The notes beneath the pieces are model-generated. The model searched no databases. It was given only the letters and a program-made list of their open reading frames with translations, and was not told the DNA's origin. Both the position numbers and the translations under genes were made by a program. A DNA stretch of 6,968 nucleotides from Methanomicrobia archaeon (GTDB taxonomy: Archaea > Methanobacteriota_B > Thermococci > Methanofastidiosales > B48-G16). The DNA lies in assembly GCA_023133315.1 (NCBI GenBank), contig JAGLWR010000059.1, positions 1 through 6,968 of the forward strand, read 5' to 3'. Positions 1 through 6,786 of the stretch are shown one piece after another (within the stretch, counting starts at the first letter, position 1; every line of letters starts with the position of its first letter).

Positions 1-231
1 TTCTTCGTCATTTACACTTCTGCCAGTTTCTCTGTATCTTTCGATCTCTTCTTTGAATATTCTTAATTCTTCTTTAAACTCAGAAAGATCTCTTCTGAAA
101 TCTCTCGTTCTCCTCAAGCTTTTAGCTTTATCTAACGCTTCTTTTGTGATACCTGCTTTCTTCAGTACCTTTTGGAGATCCACTTCCTTAAGTGCTTCCT
201 CCTCTATTGTTTTCAGGTCATCCGTCTCGAT
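1..231 (-). CDS. Hypothetical charged helical protein, 3' end cut by window edge, start codon uncertain
   Basis: The minus strand is open from an in-frame TAA at 253-255 to the left edge. The predicted protein is rich in Glu, Lys and Arg. After a short N-terminal stretch it reads VDLQKVLKKAGITKEALDKA, then an Arg-rich segment (SLRRTRDFRRD), then a helix with heptad-like spacing (LSEFKEELRIFKEEIERY). This looks like a small helical module followed by a coiled coil. No ATG or TTG lies in frame. A strong Shine-Dalgarno GGAGGG at 238-243 sits seven bases before an ATC codon (229-231), exactly where a start codon would be expected; the first conventional candidate is GTG at 181-183, which has poor SD spacing. 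The given start is the ATC and is provisional. The gene begins about 75 nt after the TatD-like gene on the same strand, so co-transcription is likely. I do not recognise the family. Codon use resembles the neighbours. Confidence 0.6.
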   Translation of the reverse strand, partial: METDDLKTIEEEALKEVDLQKVLKKAGITKEALDKAKSLRRTRDFRRDLSEFKEELRIFKEEIERYRETGRSVNDEE

Positions 232-237
232 AGTAAG

Positions 238-243
238 CCCTCC
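238..243 (-). promoter_or_regulatory. Shine-Dalgarno site of the left-edge gene
   Basis: GGAGGG on the minus strand is a near-perfect match to the archaeal anti-SD. It is followed after seven bases by ATC rather than ATG. It supports translation initiation near position 231 despite the missing conventional start codon. A TTTTAAA element at 252-258 lies too close upstream to put this SD inside a transcript starting from it. The SD would therefore have to be carried on a transcript coming from the TatD-like gene or from a TTTATTAA-like element near 290-297. Confidence 0.5.
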
Positions 244-306
244 AAAGTAGGTTTAAAAGTATTACTTACTATTTTCCATCCATACTTCTTAATAAATGTT
301 ACGATC

Positions 307-1146
307 TTATTCCAAATTGATCTTATAAACTTTTTCAATATTCTCTTTATGAATTTTATAGATATCGTTTTCACTAAGTATACGCGAGTTAAGAAGTTTT
401 AAAGTTGTTTTCGGCACTGTTTTTGGTCCCATAACGGCTCCGGGCCTTGTGAGATCATCTATATAATCTGTTTCCATCAAGAATCTATTTCCTTCTTTTA
501 TAGCTTCTTTTACATTCTTTTTGGATGATATTATGGAAGGCATTATCCCAATTTCTCTAAAAAGATTTACATTTGGAGGTGCAAAGTGTTTTATTACCCT
601 TTCCTTTCTTCCATAATTTTTTACTGTTTTCTCCAGTTCATAAAACTTCTCTTTATCTTCGAAAGACTCCAGATGCAACTGAATCGCACAATCGAGGTCT
701 TTGCTTAGTGTTAACCCTTCATTCATTACCTTCTGACAGAACTCCATGACCTCACTGGAAACAGGAAAATGGGGTCTTCCTATCTCACCTACCCCTATTA
801 TTTCTTCTTCCTCATATTTTTTAGTGATAATATCAAACGTTCTTGTGCAGAGATCCCACGTTTTTTCTTCCCCGAATTTTTTATAAAGTTCCACGATCTC
901 GGCAGGATGTATGCCAACAATACAGTATGCTTCCAGATCAGTTTTTTTGTTTACCTTCCTACAAAGATTTATGACAATATCATAAGCTTTTTCAAAATCT
1001 CTTTCGTCTTTAACGTCTATTCCATAATCTTTTGCATATTTATAAACGATAATCAAATGCGTGCCTCCAGCTCTTGAAAACTTCTTGGCCGCTTCGACTC
1101 CCAATCCCCTTGGATCTAAATGCATGTGATTATCGGTAATTATCAT
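307..1146 (-). CDS. TatD-related metal-dependent hydrolase (archaeal COG1099-type)
   Basis: This 279-residue protein has the TatD/amidohydrolase TIM-barrel pattern. The metal ligands are visible in order: the HxH pair at the end of strand 1 (H7 and H9 in DNHMHLDP), E121 in GVGEIG, H158 in IQLHLES, H187 in VIKHFAP, and D227 in METDYIDD. A GIHP motif (79-81) is also typical. Family members are two-metal phosphoesterases, classically DNases; the substrate of this archaeal branch is not established, so nuclease activity is an inference. Length is normal and all ligands are intact. The ATG at 1144-1146 is chosen because the HxH motif follows immediately. No SD precedes it and a TATA-like box lies about 25 nt upstream, implying a leaderless mRNA. 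It diverges from the EamA gene and is followed on the same strand by the left-edge gene. Confidence 0.88.
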   Translation of the reverse strand: MIITDNHMHLDPRGLGVEAAKKFSRAGGTHLIIVYKYAKDYGIDVKDERDFEKAYDIVINLCRKVNKKTDLEAYCIVGIHPAEIVELYKKFGEEKTWDLCTRTFDIITKKYEEEEIIGVGEIGRPHFPVSSEVMEFCQKVMNEGLTLSKDLDCAIQLHLESFEDKEKFYELEKTVKNYGRKERVIKHFAPPNVNLFREIGIMPSIISSKKNVKEAIKEGNRFLMETDYIDDLTRPGAVMGPKTVPKTTLKLLNSRILSENDIYKIHKENIEKVYKINLE

Positions 1147-1166
1147 GAAACAAACTGATACTGGAG

Positions 1167-1176
1167 ATTTAAAAAG
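1167..1176 (-). promoter_or_regulatory. TATA box of the TatD-like gene
   Basis: On the minus strand this reads CTTTTTAAAT, centred about 25 nt upstream of the ATG at 1146. That is the archaeal TATA-to-transcription-start distance, so the transcript probably begins at or next to the start codon. No Shine-Dalgarno sequence is present in between. Confidence 0.5.
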
Positions 1177-1190
1177 GTGAGTATAAAAAC

Positions 1191-1198
1191 CTTTAAAT
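1191..1198 (+). promoter_or_regulatory. TATA box of the EamA transporter gene
   Basis: CTTTAAAT on the plus strand, centred about 26 nt before the ATG at 1221. This fits leaderless transcription and favours ATG 1221 over GTG 1218 as the start. A second TATA-like element, GTATAAAA, lies at 1181-1188 and could be an alternative. Confidence 0.45.
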
Positions 1199-1220
1199 TT
1201 CGTAGAGTAAATGCACTGTG

Positions 1221-2069
1221 ATGTTAGGCGAATTCCTCACGATACTCTCTGCAATGATATGGGCTTTTTCATCTATTTTTTACAAAGCGGGGTTAAAGGA
1301 GATGAAACCCACTACTGTAAACACGATCCGTCCCGTAGTAGCATTATTTTTCCTTGCGGGAATTTTGATAATTACCGGTAATTTTAAAGAAATCCTCGAC
1401 CTTACCGGACGCGATCTTCTATATATTGTTCTGGCTACTATTTTTGGGCTTGTAATGGGGGATCTTTTGTATATGTTCAGTTTGAGAGCCGTGGGAATTG
1501 CCAGAACTTATCCAATTTCCAATACCTACCCTATTTTTACTATATTTTTAGCATCTTTATTCTTGGGAGAAATAGTAGGTCTCAAAGTAATTTTTGGATC
1601 CATACTGATAATAACGGCGATCTTTTTAATATCTGAAAAGAGTTTTGATCTTGATATAAAGAAAGGAGTTTTCTTTGCTCTGGGCGCGTCTTTTTTCTGG
1701 GGTGCTTCTATGACTGTCATGAAACTCGCAATGGGTAGTATAAGTCCCTTAGTCTTTTCGACTGTAAGAATGGGAATATTCGCCTCTTTCCTTCTAATTT
1801 ACACCATGAAATACGAAAAAATTGAGTTTCTGAAAATAAATAAAAGCTGGATTATCGTTGCTCTTGGAGGAATTTTAGATCTTGGAGTTGGAATTTTATT
1901 ATTTTTAAAAGCTTTAACGTATATAGACGTCTCAAGGGCAGCTCCCCTGAACGGAACTGCGCCAATCTTTGCAATTATATTTGCTATCATCCTTACAAAC
2001 GAAAAAATATCCCTAAGAATAATTTTAGGAGTGATTTTATCTTTTCTGGGGATCTTGATTATTTTATGA
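1221..2069 (+). CDS. EamA/DMT-superfamily membrane transporter
   Basis: This 282-residue, very hydrophobic protein has about ten transmembrane helices in two homologous EamA halves (roughly residues 4-138 and 149-282). Each half ends with the family's acidic-residue-then-helix signature: LGEIVGLKVIFGSILI near 115-130 and TNEKISLRIILGVILS near 259-274. An N-terminal MIWAFSSIFYKAG and the matching FFWGASMTVMKLA at the start of half two are also typical. The drug/metabolite transporter superfamily exports or imports amino acids, nucleotide sugars and other small metabolites; the substrate here cannot be read from sequence. A GTG at 1218 lies directly before the ATG at 1221. I prefer ATG because no SD is present and the TATA box spacing fits a leaderless start there. 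Length is complete for the family. It is divergent from the TatD-like gene and 96 bp before the next plus-strand gene, which has its own promoter. Confidence 0.88.
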   Translation: MLGEFLTILSAMIWAFSSIFYKAGLKEMKPTTVNTIRPVVALFFLAGILIITGNFKEILDLTGRDLLYIVLATIFGLVMGDLLYMFSLRAVGIARTYPISNTYPIFTIFLASLFLGEIVGLKVIFGSILIITAIFLISEKSFDLDIKKGVFFALGASFFWGASMTVMKLAMGSISPLVFSTVRMGIFASFLLIYTMKYEKIEFLKINKSWIIVALGGILDLGVGILLFLKALTYIDVSRAAPLNGTAPIFAIIFAIILTNEKISLRIILGVILSFLGILIIL

Positions 2070-2110
2070 TCTTGATAAAAAAGAATAAAAACAGGAGATA
2101 TATAGAAAAG

Positions 2111-2121
2111 TTTTTTAAATA
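2111..2121 (+). promoter_or_regulatory. TATA box and T-tract upstream of the membrane-protein gene
   Basis: A T6 run followed by AAATA gives TTTTAAATA at 2113-2121. A start about 25 nt downstream (near 2141) would leave a leader of about 25 nt containing the SD at 2156-2160. The T6 run is also the best candidate for a U-tract terminator of the upstream transporter gene, so the two functions may overlap. Confidence 0.4.
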
Positions 2122-2155
2122 GCTTAACAATAGAAATTAAAAGGAAATAATTATT

Positions 2156-2160
2156 GAGGG
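2156..2160 (+). promoter_or_regulatory. Shine-Dalgarno site that sets the start at ATG 2166
   Basis: GAGGG lies five bases before ATG 2166. A TTG at 2154 would extend the frame by four codons, but it overlaps this SD and has none of its own. This is the only complete protein gene in the window with a clear SD; the other three look leaderless. Confidence 0.6.
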
Positions 2161-2165
2161 ATATA

Positions 2166-3161
2166 ATGGCAACAAGTAAAGACATTGAGATTGAAATTGC
2201 CAAATTGAGACAGCAACTCGATGATCTGGCAAGTTCAATGAGGTATGGCGGAGGCGATAGAGATCTTATGGAGCGTCTTGATAAGTTAATAGAGGTTCTA
2301 AGTGCCGCCGCTGTAGAGGAAGAGGAAAAGGGAACCAACAAACTCGATAAATTAATAGAAGCACTCACTGAAGAAAGAGAAGACGAAACAGACGTAGCAA
2401 TGCAGGAAGTTGCCAGAAGCCTTGCAGGAGTTGCAGAAATGATGAAGGAAAACACAGAACTTTTAAGAGAGACTGTCAAAAAACTGGAAACTCTGCAAAC
2501 TGGCCTGAAAAAAGAAAAAATAACTTTAAAAAGACCTTTAGAAAAAATAAAAGAACCCCCTGAAGAAATACCTGAAGAAGTTATTGAAGGACCACTGCCA
2601 GATATTGATCTTACGAGCGGGGTACGAGGTATGGATCTCTTGGAAGAAAAAATAAAAAAAGAAGTGATCCCTAAAGAAACATCACTAGAAGATATTCTCA
2701 CTGAAGCTGAAGAGCTTGGAATTGATACAGGTTTTATAAAAGAGAAGAGAAAGGTTGGAGGTAGTATGTTACCATATATCCTTGGAATAGCCTGGTTTTT
2801 CCTAGGTATACTAAAGTTTTTATCACCTTTAGAGATATCATTTCTAACAAAGATCGACGATTTCCTGATGGAAGGTACCGTCGGAATGCTTTTCAGCATA
2901 TTTCTGATAGTCACTGGAATACCAATGATACTTATCGGAATGCAGGGTGTGCCAAAGAAAAAAACAAAACTCTTCAATATATTGTCTTATGTAGTGGGGA
3001 TACTATGGATCTTTACCGGTGTAATCTTCCTTATGATTTTGATGCAGGGAAAAGTGTTAGAAGGTATCATGACATTGCCGATAGCGGGGATAATGCTTGC
3101 GTCGGGAATGCTGAGCATCTTCATGGGAATATCCATGTCGCAGAAAAAATTTAACGTTTAG
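2166..3161 (+). CDS. Coiled-coil protein with C-terminal four-helix membrane domain, family not recognised
   Basis: This is a 331-residue two-part protein. Residues 1-125 are soluble and predicted helical or coiled coil, with two near-identical segments, RLDKLIEVLS (37-46) and KLDKLIEALT (59-68). A Pro/Glu-rich linker follows (about 130-146), then a short acidic helix-like segment (SLEDILTEAEELGIDTGF, 173-190). Four membrane helices lie at about 202-220, 239-259, 271-293 and 301-323. Basic residues before helix 1 (KEKRK), between helices 2 and 3 (KKKTK) and after helix 4 (QKK) place both termini and the middle loop in the cytoplasm. The membrane part is a tandem duplication: YxxGIxWxFxG occurs at 204-214 and 275-285, and EG-x13-G-x6-G occurs in both halves. 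There is no signal peptide and no catalytic motif that I can see. A scaffold, sensor or membrane anchor role is possible but speculative. The stop codon overlaps that of smc on the opposite strand. Confidence 0.8.
   Translation: MATSKDIEIEIAKLRQQLDDLASSMRYGGGDRDLMERLDKLIEVLSAAAVEEEEKGTNKLDKLIEALTEEREDETDVAMQEVARSLAGVAEMMKENTELLRETVKKLETLQTGLKKEKITLKRPLEKIKEPPEEIPEEVIEGPLPDIDLTSGVRGMDLLEEKIKKEVIPKETSLEDILTEAEELGIDTGFIKEKRKVGGSMLPYILGIAWFFLGILKFLSPLEISFLTKIDDFLMEGTVGMLFSIFLIVTGIPMILIGMQGVPKKKTKLFNILSYVVGILWIFTGVIFLMILMQGKVLEGIMTLPIAGIMLASGMLSIFMGISMSQKKFNV
3144..3149 (-). terminator. Candidate U-tract terminator of smc
   Basis: Six consecutive T residues on the minus strand start nine bases after the smc stop codon, inside the 3' end of the convergent membrane-protein gene. 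Archaeal RNA polymerase terminates at U-rich tracts without needing a hairpin. The assignment rests only on position and base run. Confidence 0.3.
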
Positions 3162-6100
3162 GCTTCTTCAACAACTTCAAACTTTTTTCCTTCATATTTT
3201 GTGGTATCCTGAAGTTCTACCGCAACTATCTGAGAGATTTCATCTTTCATAGAGACACCGAAAAGCCTATCCGCAGAAGCCATCATCGCATCTCTGAGAG
3301 TTATAATTATGAACTGGGAGTCTTTTGAAACTCTTTTTATCATTTCTGCTACCTTTCTTACGTTTTCATCGTCTAAATGTGCATCTATCTCATCAAATAA
3401 ATAAAATGGGGCTGTTTTATACCTCTGGATAGCAAAAACAAAAGCCAGGGCAGTCAACGCTTTTTCTCCTCCCGACATTGCAGCTGCCTTTTTTATTTCC
3501 CTTCCTTGAGGTTTTGCTTCGATATCTATCCCACCATCAAAGGGTTCCATCTCATTCTCCAAAAGAAGATTACCTTCACCACTGGAAAGTTCGAAAAATA
3601 TACTTGAAAAGTTCTCTGCTATTCTGTTAAATGTATCCATGAAGACTTCCTTCTTTCTCTTTTCCACCTTATCGATAAACTTCAAAACGGCTTCTTTTTC
3701 TTTTAATATCTTTTCATACTTTGTTTTGAGAGTAAGGTACCTCTCTTCAGTAGTTTCATACTCTTCAATGGCCATCATATTTATAGGCTCCAGACTCTCT
3801 TTTTCCTGTTCCATTCTCTTTATTCTAAAATCTAATGCTCTAATATCATCTGTTATCTCAGTTTTTTCGTAGAACTCTGCTTCTTCTGAGATTTCCTCGA
3901 TCTTATTTTTAAGATCTTGATTTTTTTGGTCTAATAAGCTTATTTTGGTCTGCAATTTCATTATATTTTTCTCACATTCTTCTTTTTCTTTTCTTGCACC
4001 GGTTATCTTCTCTCTATTCTCCACTTTTCCATTTTTTATCTCTTCTAACTCTTCCATTTTAGCATTTACATTCTCTTTGATATTATCGAGATCGTTCTGA
4101 ACTTCTTTTAAAGATCTTCTATACTCATCCATCTTCAGCTCTATTTTTTTAGAATGTTCAACATTCTCTTTTATTTTATCCAAAATCCTTGAATAATTTG
4201 GATTTAAAACGTCTATTGTCGATTTTTTAGAAACATAATCTTTATCGATCTTTTGATACTCAGACTCCAGGGTTTTGAGCTCTTTTTTGAGTTCGTCCAG
4301 CTTTTTCAGATCTCCTCCAGACTTTTCCATTAATGCTGAGTGCAACGGTTCTTTTTTAGTTTCCAGATCCTTCAGCAATTCCTCCAGCTCCGAAAATTCC
4401 TTACGTACCGCAGAAAATTTAGATTCGAGTTCTTTTAAGCTTGCTTCATCTGAATGTATCTTATTTTCCAACTCCAAAATCTCCGATTGTGCTGTATCCT
4501 CCTCAAAAATCTTTTTCAGAGTTTCTATCTTAGTTTCTATCCCTATTTTATCCTCCGCAGAAACTTTTAATTCTTTTTTAAAGCTTATTAATTTTTTTTC
4601 AAGTATTTCCTCCTCTGAATTCAATTCTTTTATCTTGTTTTCTATGGATACCAGTTTTTCTTCCTCCTCCTTATCTACAAATCCTCCTCTCGGTTTATAA
4701 AATCCGCCAGTTATTATGCCCGTCTTCTCAATAAGATCCCCATCCAGTGTAACCCTTCTGAAAGACTCAAAATTCCTGGCAAGATCTATATCTCTGATAA
4801 TGACAGTGTTTCCGAATACATACTCAAAGACGGGCCGTAATCCCTCATCAAACTCTACTAGATTTATGGCATAATCGATAAATCCATCTCTCCTCTCTGC
4901 AGATCTCATACTTATTGTCTCGATTTTATTCAATGGTATGAAGGTAGCTCTCCCGATCTTCAATCTTTTAAGATATTTTACGCACTCTTGAGCCGTGTCA
5001 CCCGTATCCACAACAATGTAGTTGAGTCTCCTTCCCCCTGCTACTTCCAGAGCAATACCGTACTCCTTTGTCACCTTCCCCAGATCTTTAACTCTTCCAT
5101 AAATTCCTTTAATCCCTGATTTTGTGATTTCTTTAAACGGTTTGTCTCTTTCCAGATCGAAAGATTTTTTTGCTTTTAGAACAGATCGTATCTTTAAAAA
5201 ATCTTCTTTTTTCTTCCACAGTTCCACATCTATACCGTGTATCCTGTTTTCGATCTTTTCTATTTCTGATTCATATTTCAAGACACTTTTTTCGAGGTTG
5301 ATTAGATGAGATTCATAATTTTCAAGATCAGATTTATTTTTGGTATGTTCCAATTTTTTTTCCTCATATATTTTTCCATTTTCTTTCAATCTCTCGTTTA
5401 AAAATGATTTTTTGTTATCTAAGGAATTGATTTCATTTTTAGTTTTATAAAAAAGTTCTTTTTTTAGTTCTAGCTCTTTAATAAGTTTGTCATAATCTCT
5501 TTTCAAAAAATCTGTCTTTTCTTCAATCTTTCTTTCTAATGTTAGTATCTCTTCATCAAAGTCCTTCATTTTTTCCTGCAGAGACACTTTTTCTTTCTCA
5601 ATGTTCTCCAGATCTTCATTAATCTTATTTATCTCATTCGAAAGATAATCTTTCTCTTTCTTCAAACTCTCTGTTTCTAAGTTATTTTTTTCAAGATTTT
5701 CTTCTTCATATTTTATGTTCTGTTCCAATTTCGAAAATTTTCTTTTTAAATCTTCATTTTTCTTGTTAATTTCCAGATACTCTGAATTTTTCTTATCCAA
5801 GTTTTCTTCTAATTCTTCAAGTTCTTTCTCTAATCGCTCAATGGACTCGGCATAAGAGTTACGTTCTGAACTCATTTTTTCAGTTTCTTTTTTGTGTTCA
5901 ACGATCTTATTCTCCGTGTATTCCAGATTTTTGGTATATTTTTCCAATTTGCTGTAAAGCAGAACACTTTTAAGTTTGTGAATCTCGGATTTAAGAAAGT
6001 TATATCGTAAGGCATCATTTTTCTCATTTTCAAGCCTGTCCATCTGTTTTTTTACTTCCTCTATGACCAGATCTACCCTTGCTAAATTCTCTTCTGTTCT

Positions 6101-6640
6101 CTCCAACTCCCTCAATCCTCTATCTTTTTTCTCTTCAAACTCCGCAATCCCCGAGATCTCTTCTATTATCTCTCTCCTTTCAAGAGACGTCATGTTTATA
6201 AAATTCATTATCTCCCCCTGATGGACAATATTGTATCCATCCGGAGTAACACTTACCTCTGACAGCAGATCCAATACATAACTTCTCGTTTCTTTCTTTT
6301 TGTTGACTTTGTAGATACTTCTACCATCTTTAAAAACTATTCTTGTAACCACGACCTCATTCTTGTCCATAGGAAATTCTCTATCTTTATTATCAAAATA
6401 AAGTGATATTTCAGCATATTTTGTATTCTTACCGGTGTATATAAGATCTGAAAAAACTTCGGCTCTCATGGATTTGGCAGAAAGCCCTCCTAGAACAAAC
6501 AACAAAGCATCAGCCATGTTGCTCTTCCCCGATCCATTCGGACCAATTACACAGGTAAATCCCTCGGATAACGGTACACTTACCTTGATATCTCCATATG
6601 ATTTAAACCCTTTCATATCTATTTTCTTTATGTAAACCAT
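3158..6640 (-). CDS. smc: Chromosome segregation/condensation ATPase Smc
   Basis: A full-length 1160-residue SMC protein, the DNA-entrapping ATPase that compacts and segregates the chromosome as a dimer, usually with kleisin ScpA and ScpB. The domains are in canonical order. The N-terminal head has Walker A GPNGSGKS (33-40), the SAKSMRAEVFSDLIY segment containing the conserved Arg, and Q-loop Q141 in VHQGEI. Coiled coil N runs from about 170 to 500. The hinge (about 508-655) carries VAGGRR and ITGGFYKPRGG glycine patches. Coiled coil C runs to about 1010. The C-terminal head has signature MSGGEK (1055-1060) and Walker B FYLFDEIDAHLD (1079-1090, with D1083 and catalytic E1084). All ATPase residues are intact, and the hinge with its Gly motifs argues against Rad50. 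The ATG at 6640 gives the family-typical YIKKIDMKGFKSYGD start. No SD is present; a perfect TATA palindrome about 29 nt upstream suggests a leaderless mRNA. No scpA follows, because the next gene is convergent. Confidence 0.97.
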   Translation of the reverse strand: MVYIKKIDMKGFKSYGDIKVSVPLSEGFTCVIGPNGSGKSNMADALLFVLGGLSAKSMRAEVFSDLIYTGKNTKYAEISLYFDNKDREFPMDKNEVVVTRIVFKDGRSIYKVNKKKETRSYVLDLLSEVSVTPDGYNIVHQGEIMNFINMTSLERREIIEEISGIAEFEEKKDRGLRELERTEENLARVDLVIEEVKKQMDRLENEKNDALRYNFLKSEIHKLKSVLLYSKLEKYTKNLEYTENKIVEHKKETEKMSSERNSYAESIERLEKELEELEENLDKKNSEYLEINKKNEDLKRKFSKLEQNIKYEEENLEKNNLETESLKKEKDYLSNEINKINEDLENIEKEKVSLQEKMKDFDEEILTLERKIEEKTDFLKRDYDKLIKELELKKELFYKTKNEINSLDNKKSFLNERLKENGKIYEEKKLEHTKNKSDLENYESHLINLEKSVLKYESEIEKIENRIHGIDVELWKKKEDFLKIRSVLKAKKSFDLERDKPFKEITKSGIKGIYGRVKDLGKVTKEYGIALEVAGGRRLNYIVVDTGDTAQECVKYLKRLKIGRATFIPLNKIETISMRSAERRDGFIDYAINLVEFDEGLRPVFEYVFGNTVIIRDIDLARNFESFRRVTLDGDLIEKTGIITGGFYKPRGGFVDKEEEEKLVSIENKIKELNSEEEILEKKLISFKKELKVSAEDKIGIETKIETLKKIFEEDTAQSEILELENKIHSDEASLKELESKFSAVRKEFSELEELLKDLETKKEPLHSALMEKSGGDLKKLDELKKELKTLESEYQKIDKDYVSKKSTIDVLNPNYSRILDKIKENVEHSKKIELKMDEYRRSLKEVQNDLDNIKENVNAKMEELEEIKNGKVENREKITGARKEKEECEKNIMKLQTKISLLDQKNQDLKNKIEEISEEAEFYEKTEITDDIRALDFRIKRMEQEKESLEPINMMAIEEYETTEERYLTLKTKYEKILKEKEAVLKFIDKVEKRKKEVFMDTFNRIAENFSSIFFELSSGEGNLLLENEMEPFDGGIDIEAKPQGREIKKAAAMSGGEKALTALAFVFAIQRYKTAPFYLFDEIDAHLDDENVRKVAEMIKRVSKDSQFIIITLRDAMMASADRLFGVSMKDEISQIVAVELQDTTKYEGKKFEVVEEA
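3183..3188 (+). terminator. Candidate U-tract terminator of the membrane-protein gene
   Basis: Six consecutive T residues on the plus strand start 22 bases after the stop codon, inside the 3' end of smc. No hairpin precedes the run. It mirrors the minus-strand tract at 3144-3149. Confidence 0.3.
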
Positions 6641-6663
6641 ACAAAAATAAATACGAATCAGGC

Positions 6664-6673
6664 TTTATATAAA
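6664..6673 (-). promoter_or_regulatory. Palindromic TATA box of smc, possibly bidirectional
   Basis: TTTATATAAA is identical on both strands and is a consensus archaeal TATA box. Its centre is about 29 nt upstream of the smc ATG on the minus strand, so transcription would start at or within a few bases of the start codon. Read on the plus strand, it would start an RNA near 6692, just before the small reading frames in this gap. Confidence 0.6.
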
Positions 6674-6734
6674 TTACTCTTTAAGAGGTAGGATTTAATG
6701 TATAAGGAAAAATAAAAGCATAAGGAGCATTAGC

Positions 6735-6782
6735 ATGACTATTTATAGAGAAATATACCTAAAAAATGTAGAAAAGAGGTGA
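6735..6782 (+). CDS. Possible 15-residue leader or microprotein ORF
   Basis: ATG at 6735 encodes MTIYREIYLKNVEKR and ends at TGA 6780-6782. AAGGAG at 6722-6727 lies seven bases upstream, which is good SD spacing. The stop codon lies within the SD of the next small frame, the arrangement expected for translational coupling. The frame is far too short for coding statistics and could be chance in an A-rich region. Confidence 0.2.
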   Translation: MTIYREIYLKNVEKR

Positions 6783-6786
6783 AAAA

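Noticed and set aside
53..402. Two overlapping plus-strand open frames at the left edge
   Set aside because: They oppose the left-edge coding frame and the TatD-like C-terminus. Composition is Ser/Phe/Leu-rich and there is no SD or TATA signal.
2154..2165. TTG start four codons upstream of ATG 2166
   Set aside because: The GAGGG SD overlaps this codon and is correctly spaced for ATG 2166; nothing SD-like serves the TTG.
1799..2977. Long (392-codon) minus-strand open frame antisense to the transporter and membrane-protein genes
   Set aside because: It crosses two well-supported genes and their intergenic promoter. It is extremely rich in Ser, Ile and Phe, as expected for the complement of Glu/Lys/Leu-rich coding sequence, and has no recognisable domain.
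4275..4700. 141-codon Ser-rich plus-strand open frame inside smc
   Set aside because: It is the complement of the smc coiled coil: Glu and Lys codons read as Ser and Phe on the other strand. There is no independent support.
3158..6640. Rad50 as an alternative identity for the large ATPase
   Set aside because: A globular hinge with Gly-rich motifs is present at about 508-655 instead of a CxxC zinc hook, and the head motifs match SMC.
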